A DNA stretch of 64,000 nt, taken from positions 1-64,000 of the forward strand of contig CAWBST010000016.1 in assembly GCA_963791495.1 (NCBI GenBank), in the 5' to 3' direction. The notes below the pieces were generated by a model, which did no database searches, was not told where the DNA came from, and was given only the letters and a program-made list of their open reading frames with translations. The DNA comes from JAMXLO01 sp963791495 (GTDB lineage: Bacteria; Pseudomonadota; Alphaproteobacteria; Acetobacterales; Acetobacteraceae). Below are positions 8,692 through 17,942 of the stretch, one piece after another; position 1 is the stretch's first letter; each line of letters begins with the position of its first letter. The position numbers and the translations under genes were made by a program.

Positions 8692-9043
8692 TGTGACAAG
8701 CCGGCCTGCGGCGCGAAATCGATGGCAAGGTTGAGGCAGATATCGTCCAGAATCAGCGGTCGTACCGGCGTCGCCCACGAACCGTGACAATGGTGGGATG
8801 GCCGACGATCCCGGCGCTGAAACTGCGAAACATCCTCCCCATGGGGTGATACTGCGAGCAGCGTGATGATAAGCCGACTGCCGGTCAAGAGGGTCTGTTC
8901 CTGTACATCATGGGACTCGCATTTGGAATTTACTTGACACGCGAATACCTCTCATCAGCGGTCATTCGATTTGCCCGATGGCGCCGACTGCACACGTGCC
9001 GCGCTGGATTGCCGGCCGACGTGCGCCGCTCTACCTTGTTCGC
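8692..9043. other. Divergent intergenic region, about 350 bp
   Basis: This gap separates the minus-strand glycosyltransferase from the plus-strand CoA transferase. A TTGACA hexamer lies at 8934-8939 on the plus strand, but no convincing -10 box follows at 16-18 bp. I see no gene, repeat or strong hairpin. Promoters for both flanking transcription units should lie here. Confidence 0.4.
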
Positions 9044-10189
9044 ATGGGACCTCTTTCTGGTATCAGGATAATCGAATTCGCCGGCATCGGGCCTTGCCCG
9101 ATGGCGGCGATGATGCTCGCCGAGATGGGCGCGACCGTGCTGCGCATTGACCGTGTCGCGGACAGCGATCTGGGCCTGCCGCTGCCCGCGAAGTTTGAGG
9201 TGCTGAAACGAAGCCGACACATTATCCGTCTCGACCTCAAGCGCCCCGAAGCGGTCGCGCTGACATTGCGGTTGATCGAGCAATCCGATGCGCTGATCGA
9301 GGGCTTCCGTCCCAAGGTGATGGAGCGCCTCGGCCTCGGCCCTGACATCTGCCTCGCCCGGAATCGACGCCTGGTGTTCGGCCGCGTCACGGGTTGGGGG
9401 CAGGAAGGTCCGCTGGCACACGCCGCCGGCCACGATCTCAACTACATCGCGCTGACCGGCGCTCTGCATGCGATCGGGCGTGCTGGCGCCCCGCCGACGC
9501 CACCGCTGAACCTCGTCGGCGATTTCGGCGGCGGCGCACTGTATCTGGTGGTCGGCGTGCTCGCCGCAATCATCGAGGCGCGGCAGTCGGGCAGGGGCCA
9601 GGTGGTGGATGCCGCGATGGTCGATGGCGCCTCATCGTTGATGACCTCTATCTACGGCGCCAAGGCGGCGGGCCGCATGGACGGCGGCCGCGGCGGAAAC
9701 GTGACCAACTCTGGCGCCTATTTCTACGAGGTCTACGAATGCGCGGACGGCCGCTACGTTTCGGTGGCCGCGATCGAGGCCAAGTTCCACGCAGAACTTC
9801 TGCGCCTGCTGGAGATCGATCCAGCGACCATGCCGCCGCAGATGGATCGGACGCACTGGCCGGAGGTCAAGCAGCGCCTGGCCGAGCGCTTCCGCACCCG
9901 CACACGTGACGAGTGGTGCGGGTTGCTCGAAGGCAGCGACGCCTGCTTCGCGCCTGTGCTGTCGATGGAAGAGGCGCACGCTCATCCTCACAACCGCGCG
10001 CGCAATGCATTCGTGGAGGTGGATGGCGTTCAGCAGCCAGCGCCGGCACCGCGGTTCAGCCGCAGCACGCTCGGGCCACCCACGTCACCGGAACCACCAT
10101 GTGCTGCGGATCCTCGGACTGTGCTGGCGGAATGGGGGATGGACGCCGTTACGGTGGAGGTTGCCCAGAGAAGTGGGCTGCTGGGTTGA
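9044..10189 (+). CDS. CaiB/BaiF-type CoA transferase family, alpha-methylacyl-CoA racemase-like
   Basis: The protein is 381 residues from MGPLSGIRIIEFAGIGPCP, a start diagnostic of alpha-methylacyl-CoA racemase (Amacr) rather than of formyl- or carnitine-CoA transferases. Supporting stretches are GVLRIDR-like ATVLRIDRV, LDLKRPE, LIEGFRPKVMERLG and GWGQEGPLAHAAGHDLNYIALTGALH, the last carrying the His/Asp pair used in racemisation. It probably epimerises 2-methylacyl-CoA thioesters during branched-chain lipid or sterol side-chain breakdown. The upstream in-frame extension to 8978 has no family counterpart. It stands alone, with no beta-oxidation genes nearby. Confidence 0.85.
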   Translation: MGPLSGIRIIEFAGIGPCPMAAMMLAEMGATVLRIDRVADSDLGLPLPAKFEVLKRSRHIIRLDLKRPEAVALTLRLIEQSDALIEGFRPKVMERLGLGPDICLARNRRLVFGRVTGWGQEGPLAHAAGHDLNYIALTGALHAIGRAGAPPTPPLNLVGDFGGGALYLVVGVLAAIIEARQSGRGQVVDAAMVDGASSLMTSIYGAKAAGRMDGGRGGNVTNSGAYFYEVYECADGRYVSVAAIEAKFHAELLRLLEIDPATMPPQMDRTHWPEVKQRLAERFRTRTRDEWCGLLEGSDACFAPVLSMEEAHAHPHNRARNAFVEVDGVQQPAPAPRFSRSTLGPPTSPEPPCAADPRTVLAEWGMDAVTVEVAQRSGLLG

Positions 10190-10276
10190 GGAAGCAGCGT
10201 ATTGCCCAGGTTGGAAGGCACACCTATCCTGCCACGATGAATTGCGAGCAATCGCAACGAAGAGGATCGTCCGTCG

Positions 10277-10516
10277 ATGGGTCACGACGTCAGCCAGATT
10301 GCCCGACGCTGCGAACGAGCGGTGGTCACCGCCTATCGTGACCTGCGCCACCTGGGCGCGGACGACATGGTGGCATTCCAGGCCTGCACCACGCTGTATC
10401 GCATTCATCATCCAGAAGCCTCGCTGAACGAGGCGCGGCGGCTGGTGGCCGAATGGATCGACCATCACGTGGTGCGCTCCGACCGCGGTCCGACGCCCGG
10501 TTGCGCCTGCCCCTGA
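10277..10516 (+). CDS. Conserved hypothetical small protein
   Basis: This 79-residue acidic/basic mixed protein is predicted helical throughout (MGHDVSQIARRCERAVVTAY..., ending GPTPGCACP). It has no signal peptide or membrane segment. The composition is unlike a shadow frame: balanced residues, few Arg/Pro runs and a normal third-codon GC bias. It sits convergent to the cinA-like gene, ending one base before that gene's stop. I do not recognise the family. Confidence 0.55.
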   Translation: MGHDVSQIARRCERAVVTAYRDLRHLGADDMVAFQACTTLYRIHHPEASLNEARRLVAEWIDHHVVRSDRGPTPGCACP

Positions 10517-11003
10517 TCAGAGCCGGCCACGAATCAACGCGAACGCCTTTTCCACCGCGGCCACGCGGATCGCGGTGCGATCGCCTGGGAACATGTGGCG
10601 CTCGCTCACCACGTCGTGGCCACGCTGTGCCAGGCCAAAGCACACCAGTCCCACCGGCTTGTCCGCGCTGCCGCCGCCCGGGCCGGCGACACCGGTAACC
10701 GACACGGCGATGTCTGCGTGCGAGCGCTGCAGCGCGCCCTCGGCCATGCGCTGCGCCACAGGCTCGCTGATCGCGCCGACCCTGCTGATCAGTTCTGCCG
10801 GCACACCGAGAAGCTCGGTCTTTGCCTCGTTCGAGTAGGTGACGAAGCCGCGTTCTACTACGTCGGACGAACCGGCGATCGCTGTGAGCACGGCGGTGAT
10901 CAGCCCGCCGGTGCACGCTCTCCGCTGTCGCCAGCTTCACCTGCCTCGCGCGGCACGCATCCAGCAATGCCGCCGCATCATCGAGCAGCCCCTGCGTGAT
11001 CAT
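10517..11003 (-). pseudogene. CinA-family nicotinamide-nucleotide amidohydrolase (PncC), single frameshift
   Basis: From the ATG at 11003 the frame reads MITQGLLDDAAALLDACRAR and reaches KLATAES. One extra G near 10912-10917 then shifts phase; the following frame carries the rest of the CinA C-terminal domain (LTAIAGSSDVVERGFVTYSN, SVTGVAGPGGGSADKPVG). Restored length is about 161 residues, the normal size of stand-alone PncC, which deamidates nicotinamide mononucleotide in NAD recycling. The break falls in the strictly conserved AES-CTGG motif, so the product as written would lack the catalytic Ser region. The start overlaps the DUF2252 stop (ATGA), indicating coupling. Confidence 0.75.
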
Positions 11004-12378
11004 TCGCGCCGCGCTTCGATGATCCCAACCTTGATCGCCTCGACGAAGGCCCGCCAATCGCTCTCCACCTGGTTGGCATAGGCCATGGCAAAGCTCGCAA
11101 TCGCCGCATCGAACGAGTCCCCAGAGCCGATGTAGCCGGATATTCGTGCAGCATCACCGGAGCGCGCATGCGCGCGGGCAAGCGCGGTGCCGCACAGTGT
11201 GGCGTAGTAGGGAAGCGCCGCATCGGCAATGGCCTCGCCGATCGCCGTAAGTCGCGAGTCCTTCAGCTCGCGCACGTAACAGGTACCTGATCGCTGCCAT
11301 GTTCCTGCGTCCAGCCCAGGAAGATGTCACGCATGCCCTGCATGATGCGTTGGCCGGACACGACACGCTGGCCCTGATCGAGATACACGCTCGGGGCGGC
11401 ATACGGTGCCAGCACGGACTGCTGTGCCTCCTTCAGTTGCAGCAGCAGCGTCGCACCATCGCGGTCGGTGAAGAGGCCGAGGGCGCAGAACGTGCCGACG
11501 CTGCCGACGCCCACGACCTTGAATGCTACATCGGTCAGCCGGTAGCGGTCGAGCAGCACACCGCGTTCCTCCGGCTGGTTCGCCTTGTATGACTCGAACG
11601 CAGTGTGGGCGACCAGATCGAGCGTGTTGTCATCCAGCGATGCGCACGGAGGGATCAGCGGCGGCTGCGGCTTGATGCGCCAGCCGGACTTGTGACGCTG
11701 CAGCAGCTTACGGTAGCCATTGCTATGCGCCTCGACCGCGATACGCAGACGCTTGAGTTCGTGCTGTCGCAACCTTGCATCGCCGATTTGCTGGATTACG
11801 CTTGCCATATCCACGCGCGATCGCCATGCCCGCCGCGGATCGAGCCGCATCAGTTTCGCCATGTGCTGGCGATAAGCCGTCACCACGCTCCGAGCGAGAT
11901 CGCAGCACGCCCGCTGCGGCATCCGGCGTCTGCGCGCATCGACCGCGACGCTGACGGCAAGCCGCTTGACGTCCCATTCGAACGGTGCCGGCAGCGTCTC
12001 GTCGAAATCGATGATGTCGAAGACGGGGGAGCCGTCCAACGCAGCGTAGATGCCGAAGTTGGCCAGATGGCAATCGCCGCACGACTGCACCCAGATGCCG
12101 CTGGCCGGCGTGGTCGCGAGATCCGCCGCCATCACCGCGGCGGAACCACGCAGGAACGCGAACGCCGATGGCCGCATGCGCCCGTACCGGATCGGCAACA
12201 GCGAGGAAATTCGATGGCGGCTGGTCTCGATCAGGATATCCAGCGGGTCGCGACGGCGGGAAGCAGGTGTCCAGTTTGCATGCTGTCGGCGCGGCACCAC
12301 CCGACGCAGGTCGCGGCCTGCTTGGCGCCGCTCCGCCATCGGCAGCAAATCGTCGGGTTGGACATGTTCCAGTGGCAT
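11000..12378 (-). pseudogene. DUF2252 family protein, single frameshift
   Basis: The main frame (start ATG at 12378, behind a GGAGGCAGG ribosome site) reads through MRPSAFAFLRGSAAVMAADL, the kinase-like SCGDCHLANFGIY and FDIIDFDETLPAPFEWD, and breaks near 11285 after FLGWTQEHGSD. The adjacent frame supplies the remaining 95 or so residues, YVRELKDSRLTAIGEAI... to a stop at 11000. Restored length is about 459 residues, normal for DUF2252. The GDxHxxNFG and DFDE motifs resemble the catalytic and metal-binding parts of aminoglycoside-phosphotransferase-like kinases; the substrate is unknown. The downstream cinA-like gene overlaps its stop. Confidence 0.75.
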
Positions 12379-12486
12379 GCACCTGCCTCCCGACCCCTGA
12401 CGCGATGACACCGCAGGGACTTGGGAAGCGCAAGCGGAATGTTGTCGCGGTCGGACCGAATGTCATAATTATGCAACTTTAACGGA

Positions 12487-12945
12487 CTAGCCGAACAGTG
12501 TCGGCCAGCGCGAACTGATGGCCCAGAGTATCCCGGCGGTGATCGCGCCGGCTATGACATCGTCTGCCATGATGCCGGCCGCGCCGCTCTGTCGATCAGC
12601 CCAGCCGATTGGGCCCGGCTTTGCGACGTCGAGCAACCGGAAGATGAAGAATGCAGCAAGCAGGCCCACAAGCGATGCGCGCGCAAGACCGCATAGCGCC
12701 AGGAACTGTCCGGCAATCTCATCGATCACCACCCAACCGGGATCGCCATCAACGTGCGCTGCGCGGATCGCCCATAGTCCAGCGACCGCTGCGATCAGGG
12801 CTACCGCGGGAAGCAGGGCAGGGGAGGTATGCAGAATCAGTGCTCCCGCCACCAGTGTTGCGGCCGATGTGATCGTGCCTGGTGCCACCGGCGCGAAGCC
12901 ACAGCCAAAGCCGCTGGCGATGAGGCGCGCGGTCTTTGCTGTCAT
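12487..12945 (-). CDS. pgpA: Phosphatidylglycerophosphatase A
   Basis: The product is 152 residues with the PgpA layout: an N-terminal GFGCGFAPVAPGTITSAATL motif, three to four membrane segments, and the conserved acidic pair in DPGWVVIDEIAGQFLAL, followed by FRLLDVAKPGPIGWADRQ and GIMADDVIAGAITAGIL. It dephosphorylates phosphatidylglycerol phosphate to phosphatidylglycerol at the inner membrane. The start codon lies inside one arm of a 73-bp palindromic repeat (12941-13013), so the repeat abuts or supplies its translation start. In many alphaproteobacteria pgpA neighbours cinA; here DUF2252 lies between them. Confidence 0.85.
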   Translation of the reverse strand: MTAKTARLIASGFGCGFAPVAPGTITSAATLVAGALILHTSPALLPAVALIAAVAGLWAIRAAHVDGDPGWVVIDEIAGQFLALCGLARASLVGLLAAFFIFRLLDVAKPGPIGWADRQSGAAGIMADDVIAGAITAGILWAISSRWPTLFG

Positions 12946-13013
12946 CGCGAGAAGCGCGGGTGACGAGGGAGTGCGTACCTCGATGGGGATTGCTTCGCCT
13001 CGCTCGCAATGAC
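12941..13013. repeat. Palindrome-ended repeat unit (IASEAKQS-type)
   Basis: On the minus strand the unit starts GTCATTGCGAGCGAGGCGAA and ends CTCGCGATGAC, so its ends are near-inverted copies of each other. In one frame it reads VIASEAKQSP, a signature commonly produced by a widespread proteobacterial repeat. It fills the space between the hydrolase gene (stop at 13028) and pgpA, and its inner end supplies the pgpA ATG. Confidence 0.6.
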
Positions 13014-13027
13014 AATGCCGACCACCG

Positions 13028-13868
13028 TCACTCTACCTGATCGATGAATCCACGCAGTGCGGCAAGCACCTCGGGCTCGGTCAGCGTCGGGGCATGGCCT
13101 ATGCCCGGCAGCGTCGCCAGTGCCATATCGGGGCGCGTCGCCTGCATGCGCGTCAACCGTTGCGGGCAACAGGATGTCGCTCACTTCGCCATGCACCAGC
13201 AGCAAGGGCAGATGCGCCAGCCCGTCGAACAGCGCCCAGAGATCGGGCGTCCTGCCGTTCAACAGTCGGGCAATGCGCGTGTCCCACAACGGGCGCAGCG
13301 TGCCGTCGGCGTCGGGGCCATAGGTGAGCGCCGTCATCGTCCGCCACGCCTCGTCGCCATCCAGCGAAAGCGGCGGCAGCACTGCGCGCAGATGTGCTGC
13401 CGCCGTATCGATGTCGTCGAATGCGGCGTCATGACCGATGAAGCGGCGGACGAAGTCGGTGCCGCCGCTGCCAAGCTCAGGGCCGATATCATTCAGCACG
13501 GCGGCACGGAACAGCGACGGGCGCGCCGCCGCCAGACCCATGCTGAGCAGGCCACCGAAGCTGGTGCCGATCGAGATCACGTCGTGCAGGTGCAGCGCGG
13601 CGCAGATGTCGAGCACGTCGCGCAGGCAGGCTTCCGGCGCATAGCGCATGATGTCGCGGGAACGTCCCGACTGACCGCGACCGGGATAGTCAACCGCCAC
13701 TACGCGGCGTTCGGTGCCTAGCGCCTGGGCAAGCGCTTCGAAGTCGCCCGACGTTCGCACGATGCCCGGCAGGCACAGCAGCGGCGCACGCGCATCGCCG
13801 TCCCGCCATTCGCGGACAACCAGGGGAAATCCGTCCCAGGCGGAGATCCGATGGACTATTGCGTCCAT
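13028..13868 (-). pseudogene. Alpha/beta-fold hydrolase, single frameshift near the C-terminus
   Basis: From the ATG at 13868 (MDAIVHRISAWDGFPL) the frame carries the hydrolase signatures PLLCLPGIVRTSGDF (oxyanion region), VDYPGRGQSG, nucleophile elbow SIGTSFGGLLSMG (Ser) and LLLVHGEVSDILLP (acid). At about 13155 the phase changes, and the correct tail TRPDMALATLPGIGHAPTLT with the catalytic His lies in the adjacent frame, ending at 13028. Without correction the frame runs on through the downstream repeat to 12942 and loses the His. Restored size is about 280 residues. It overlaps the lytic transglycosylase end by 13 bp. Substrate unknown. Confidence 0.75.
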
Positions 13869-15787
13869 TGCGCGAGCAGGGTCGGCGTGCTCTCGCCGCG
13901 TCGCGCGCGGTAGACCACCACGTTCTCCAGCACGCGCTGCACATAGTTGCGCGTCTCGTTGAGCGGGATCAGCTCGATCCAGTCGAGCATGTCGATCGGT
14001 CCGGTGCGCGGGTCGCCGTTCGCCGCGAGCCACTCATCGACGCGGTGCGGTCCTGCGTTGTAGGCGGCAGTCGCGAGCGGCAGCGAATTGTCGAAGCGAT
14101 CCAGCATCTCTCGGAGGTAAGCGGTGCCCAGCCGCATGTTGTGAGCGGGATCCGACGTCAGCGTGACCAGCGAGGTCGCGGCGCCGATCTGCTTCGCCAC
14201 CGCCTGCGCGGTGAACGGCATGAGTTGCATGAGCCCGCGCGCGCCGGAGGGGCTGACCGCGCCGATGTCGAAGCTGCTTTCCTGCCTGATCAGGCCAAGT
14301 GCCACCGACGCATCGACCGGCCCGTCGGGCGGCTCGGCAGCGATCGGCCAGCCGGCCTCTGGCAGCAGCAGACCATCCCGGCCCATCCGACGGGCCACGA
14401 AGACTGCGGTGTCGGGCAGGCCGAGGCGCAGCGCGAACCGCGCGGTTAGCGAGCGGTCGGCCGGATCGGGGGCAAGCTCATCCATGCGCATCAGGAAGCT
14501 GCGCGCCCGGTGCGGGTCGCTCCAGGCGACCAGCATCGCTGCGGCGCGCACCACCTCTCGGTCGGTGAACGCCAGTACTTGGTCACGCGTGTAGGCAGGG
14601 TCATGCAGCGCGGTGATGCGTCGCGCCAACGCCGACGGGTCGTCGCCCAACGCGAGCGCGGCGAGCTGGCCATAGAACGTTGTCGGCCAGGCGGCGGCGC
14701 GTTGGTATTCCGGCTTCGGATCGCCACCCGCGGCGGCGATGGCGCGGCCGAGCCAGTAGTGCGCGCGGCCCTGAGTGATCGCCGCCTTCGACAGCTCCAC
14801 GAGCGTAATGAAATGCCGCTTCGCCGCTGCCGGATCGGTCAGCCGACGCAACGCGATGAAGCCCGCCAGGAACTCCGCGTCCAACGTCTGCTCCGGAGTA
14901 ATCCGCCCGTGCCGGTCTGTCAGTGCGTACGCGCCGGCGGCGTCGCCATCGTGCAGCAGGCGGCGCGCCAACAGGTTGCGCTCTGTCCAGAAGCCGGCGA
15001 GTTCATCGGCCGGCGCATCGTTCTGTGCGGCCTCGCCGACGCGCTCCCACAGGGCGAGCGCATCGACCGGGCGATCCGCGTGCCGCAGCCAGCGGGCGTG
15101 GTCCAGCATCATGCCAGGGTCGCGTCGCATCGCGGTGGGCAAGGCGGCGAGCCGCGCCTCCGCATTCGGCGCGTCGCGCTGCAGCGCCAGCCGCGTCTCG
15201 GCTGCGGCTCGATGTGCGGGGTCGAGCCGTGGAGCCTGTCGCGCGGCTGTCGCGGCATCGTGCCAGGCAAAGCGCTGAAACCGCTCCCATGTGTCGTCCG
15301 CGCCCACAGCGCCTGACCAGCGGCGGAGGAAGGCAGGCTCGTCGCCGATCCCGGCAATCCATGCGTGACGCGCGGCTTCGGCCGCCTCGGCGTTGCGACC
15401 GGCATTCGCCAGCGCTTCGGCGCAGTGCAGCATCGTCTGGGGCACGGTCAGCTTGTTGCGGTCGCACTGTGCCAAGGTCGAGGCGAGGTCCGGGTCGGTG
15501 GCAATCGCCTCCTGCCTCCGGCGCTCCAGCAGTGCCTGGTTCGGCCAGTCCGGGCTCTGCGTCATGAAGTCGGTGATCTCATCCGCCGTCGCAGCGCCCG
15601 GCGCGAGGAGCCGGTAGTAGGTGACCAGCTTGAGCGCGACCGGATCGGCGTAAGTTGCGGCGGCGCGCTCGGCATCCGCCCAGCGGTCCGCGCGGAGTGC
15701 CGCGATCGGATCGGCCTGCTGCGCCAGTGCCGGGGTCGCGGCAAACAGCGCGAGCAGAGCGAAACGAGGGCGAATCGAGGCGGCCAT
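13856..15787 (-). CDS. Soluble lytic murein transglycosylase (Slt-type)
   Basis: This 643-residue protein has a cleavable signal peptide (MAASIRPRFALLALFAATPALA). A long alpha-helical superhelical region of TPR-like repeats occupies residues 25-480, followed by a C-terminal SLT domain with the catalytic Glu in LGLIRQESSFDIGAVSPSGA, then GLMQLMP and AAYNAGPHRVDEW. It cleaves peptidoglycan in the periplasm, releasing 1,6-anhydromuropeptides. The length and order match Slt70-like enzymes. The gene starts divergently from dapA with about 95 bp between, and its end overlaps the start of the alpha/beta hydrolase gene. Confidence 0.9.
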   Translation of the reverse strand: MAASIRPRFALLALFAATPALAQQADPIAALRADRWADAERAAATYADPVALKLVTYYRLLAPGAATADEITDFMTQSPDWPNQALLERRRQEAIATDPDLASTLAQCDRNKLTVPQTMLHCAEALANAGRNAEAAEAARHAWIAGIGDEPAFLRRWSGAVGADDTWERFQRFAWHDAATAARQAPRLDPAHRAAAETRLALQRDAPNAEARLAALPTAMRRDPGMMLDHARWLRHADRPVDALALWERVGEAAQNDAPADELAGFWTERNLLARRLLHDGDAAGAYALTDRHGRITPEQTLDAEFLAGFIALRRLTDPAAAKRHFITLVELSKAAITQGRAHYWLGRAIAAAGGDPKPEYQRAAAWPTTFYGQLAALALGDDPSALARRITALHDPAYTRDQVLAFTDREVVRAAAMLVAWSDPHRARSFLMRMDELAPDPADRSLTARFALRLGLPDTAVFVARRMGRDGLLLPEAGWPIAAEPPDGPVDASVALGLIRQESSFDIGAVSPSGARGLMQLMPFTAQAVAKQIGAATSLVTLTSDPAHNMRLGTAYLREMLDRFDNSLPLATAAYNAGPHRVDEWLAANGDPRTGPIDMLDWIELIPLNETRNYVQRVLENVVVYRARRGESTPTLLAQWTQ

Positions 15788-15882
15788 ATGCCCCTTCTAG
15801 CGCATGCCGGCCTTGCGGCGCATCTCCCGCGCGCCTAGCCTCACCGGCCCCACACAGGCCGCCAAACCCAGGGAGAGGGACC

Positions 15883-16761
15883 ATGTTCAAGGGATCGCTC
15901 GTCGCTCTGATCACCCCGATGCGCACGGATGGATCGGTCGACGAGAAGGCCTATGCCGAGTTCGTCGACTGGCAGATCAAGGAGGGCACCGACGCGGTCG
16001 TCCCGGTGGGTACCACCGGTGAATCGCCGACCCTGTCGCACGACGAGCACAAGCGGGTGGTGGAGATAGCGATCGGGGTGGCGAAGGGCCGCGTGCCGGT
16101 GATCGCCGGTGCGGGTTCGAACAGCACCGAGGAGGCGATCGAACTGGCGCGCCACGCGAAGCAGGCAGGCGCCGATGCGACGCTGGTGGTGACGCCCTAC
16201 TACAACAAGCCGACGCAGGAAGGCATGTACCTGCACTTCAAGGCGATCGCCGATGCGGTCGATCTGCCGATGATCATCTACAACATTCCACCGCGCTCGG
16301 TGGTGGACATGAGCGTTGATACCATGGCGCGACTGGCGAAGCACAAGAACATTGTCGGCGTGAAGGATGCGACGGCGAACCTCACGCGACCGCTGCACAC
16401 GCGGCGTGCCTGCGGCGAGGATTTCTGCCAACTGTCGGGTGAAGACCACACGGCCCTGTCGTTCAACGCCGCAGGTGGTGTGGGCTGCATCAGCGTGACA
16501 GCGAATGTCGCGCCGCGGCTGGTGGCGGCGATGCAGGATGCATGGATGGAAGGGCGGTTCGGCGAGGCGATGGCGATCCAGAATCGCTTGGTGCCGCTGC
16601 ATGACGCTCTGTTCGCCGAAACCAGCCCGGCGCCGGTGAAGTTTGCGGCGTCGCTGCTGGGGAAGACCTCGGAGCATTGCCGCTTGCCCCTGGCGCCGAT
16701 CATGGAGGGCACGCGGGCGAAGGTACGGGCGGCGATGACCGACGTTGGGTTGTTGAACTGA
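15883..16761 (+). CDS. dapA: 4-Hydroxy-tetrahydrodipicolinate synthase
   Basis: The product is 292 residues, the standard DapA length. It condenses pyruvate with aspartate semialdehyde, the first committed step to lysine and diaminopimelate. Visible signatures are PVGTTGESPTLSHDEH (about residues 42-57), TPYYNKPTQEGMYLHF, the catalytic Tyr in MIIYNIPPRSVVDM (about 131) and the Schiff-base Lys in IVGVKDATANL (about 160). The ATG at 15883 has an AGGGAGAGG ribosome site; upstream in-frame ATGs have none. It is followed by a strong hairpin and then smpB. Confidence 0.95.
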   Translation: MFKGSLVALITPMRTDGSVDEKAYAEFVDWQIKEGTDAVVPVGTTGESPTLSHDEHKRVVEIAIGVAKGRVPVIAGAGSNSTEEAIELARHAKQAGADATLVVTPYYNKPTQEGMYLHFKAIADAVDLPMIIYNIPPRSVVDMSVDTMARLAKHKNIVGVKDATANLTRPLHTRRACGEDFCQLSGEDHTALSFNAAGGVGCISVTANVAPRLVAAMQDAWMEGRFGEAMAIQNRLVPLHDALFAETSPAPVKFAASLLGKTSEHCRLPLAPIMEGTRAKVRAAMTDVGLLN

Positions 16762-16780
16762 CGCGGCGCTGAACGCATGT

Positions 16781-16811
16781 CATTGTGGCCGGCCCTGTGC
16801 CGGCCACAATG
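16781..16811. terminator. 13-bp perfect hairpin between dapA and smpB
   Basis: CATTGTGGCCGGC (16781-16793) is the exact reverse complement of GCCGGCCACAATG (16799-16811) around a 5-nt loop. There is no T-run, so this is either a U-less terminator for dapA, a palindromic repeat unit, or a structure controlling smpB. It ends 9 bp before the smpB ATG and buries an alternative in-frame ATG at 16809. Confidence 0.5.
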
Positions 16812-16820
16812 GTTGGTGGC

Positions 16821-17306
16821 ATGGCTGACTCGAAGACCAAGAAGGGCCTGATCTCGCACGGCGTCGCGGCGCAGAACCGCAAAGCGCGGTTCAACTACGC
16901 GATCAAGGACACCGTGGAAGCGGGCCTGGTGCTCAAGGGCCCCGAGGTGAAGTCGCTGCGCCATGGCCGCGCCACGCTGTCCGACGCCTGGGCCGGCGAG
17001 CGCGACGGCGAGCTGTGGCTGTTCAATGCCTATATCCCGGAATACCAGGGCGGCGTGCTGTCGCGCTTCGAGCCTCGCGCGCCGCGCAAACTGCTGCTGT
17101 CGCGCAAGCAGATCAATTCCCTCGCCGGCGCGGTGGCGCGTCAAGGCGTCAGCCTCGTGCCGCTGCAGATCCATTTCAACGATCGCGGCCGTGCCAAGGT
17201 TCTGCTGGGCCTCGGCGAGGGCCGCAAGAAACAGGACAAGCGCGCCGCGGTCGCCGAACGCGACTGGCAGCGCGACAAGGCGCGGCTGATGCGGGCACGC
17301 GGCTAA
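16821..17306 (+). CDS. smpB: SsrA-binding protein SmpB
   Basis: The product is 161 residues with the full SmpB oligonucleotide-binding barrel: AQNRKARFNYAIKDTVEAGL, GPEVKSLRHGRATLSDAWA and RKLLLSRKQINSLAGAV, then a basic tail (DKRAAVAERDWQRDKARLMR). It binds tmRNA and escorts it to stalled ribosomes for trans-translation. I chose MADSKTKKG at 16821; earlier in-frame starts read through the hairpin. Its stop is immediately followed by the ATG of the next gene, so the two are probably cotranscribed. Confidence 0.95.
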   Translation: MADSKTKKGLISHGVAAQNRKARFNYAIKDTVEAGLVLKGPEVKSLRHGRATLSDAWAGERDGELWLFNAYIPEYQGGVLSRFEPRAPRKLLLSRKQINSLAGAVARQGVSLVPLQIHFNDRGRAKVLLGLGEGRKKQDKRAAVAERDWQRDKARLMRARG

Positions 17307-17942
17307 ATGAATGACAAGCTGATCGAGGCGAAGCAGCGATGGGCGCGCGACGGGCGGCTGCTGACCGGCACTACGGCCGATCCCGAGCGCGACCGGCTGC
17401 CGCCGGGGCAGGTTCTGGTGCGCGACTGGCCGGTGCTCGATCTGGGCGCTGAGCCGGACGTGACGCCGCAAAAGTTCCGGCTGGATGTGGATGGCGCGGT
17501 GGAGCGCCGGCTAAGCCTGACTCTCGATGAGTTCATGGCGCTGCCGCAGAGCGAGAGTGTTGCGGATATCCACTGCGTGACGCAGTGGTCGCGCTACGAC
17601 AATCACTGGAAGGGCGTTTCCGCACAAGCGCTGCTGGCGATCGTGCAGCCGAAGCCGGAGGCACGGCATGTCATGCTGCACAGCTTCGATGGCTACACGG
17701 CGAATGTGCGATTGGAACAGTTGGATCAGCCGGATGTGTTCCTGGTGCATGAATGGGAAGCCAAGCCGCTGTCGCGCGCGCATGGCGGACCGGTGCGGAT
17801 GCTGATCCCGCGGCTGTATTTCTGGAAGTCGGCGAAGTGGCTGCGGCGCATCCAATTCACCATCAGCGATCATCCGGGGTTTTGGGAGCAGCGTGGCTAT
17901 CACAACAATGGCGATCCCTGGCAGGAGGAGCGCTATGATTGA
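17307..17942 (+). CDS. Sulfite-oxidase-like molybdopterin-binding oxidoreductase
   Basis: This 211-residue protein has the molybdenum cofactor-binding fold of the sulfite oxidase superfamily (SUOX/MsrP type). Key stretches are LTLDEFMALP, the Mo-ligand Cys in VADIHCVTQWSRYDNHWKGV (Cys about 90), LVHEWEAKPLSRAHGGPVRM and LIPRLYFWKSAKWLRRI. No Tat signal or dimerisation domain is visible, so a cytoplasmic single-domain enzyme is likely; the substrate cannot be read from sequence. It starts directly at the smpB stop and overlaps the glutathione peroxidase start by 8 bp. Confidence 0.85.
   Translation: MNDKLIEAKQRWARDGRLLTGTTADPERDRLPPGQVLVRDWPVLDLGAEPDVTPQKFRLDVDGAVERRLSLTLDEFMALPQSESVADIHCVTQWSRYDNHWKGVSAQALLAIVQPKPEARHVMLHSFDGYTANVRLEQLDQPDVFLVHEWEAKPLSRAHGGPVRMLIPRLYFWKSAKWLRRIQFTISDHPGFWEQRGYHNNGDPWQEERYD

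Noticed and set aside
8934..8962. TTGACA upstream of the CaiB-type gene as a promoter
   Set aside because: No acceptable -10 hexamer lies 16-18 bp downstream, so the match is probably chance.
16278..17471. 397-residue minus-strand open frame across dapA and smpB
   Set aside because: It runs antisense through two essential genes with clear motifs; no protein-like pattern is seen in it.
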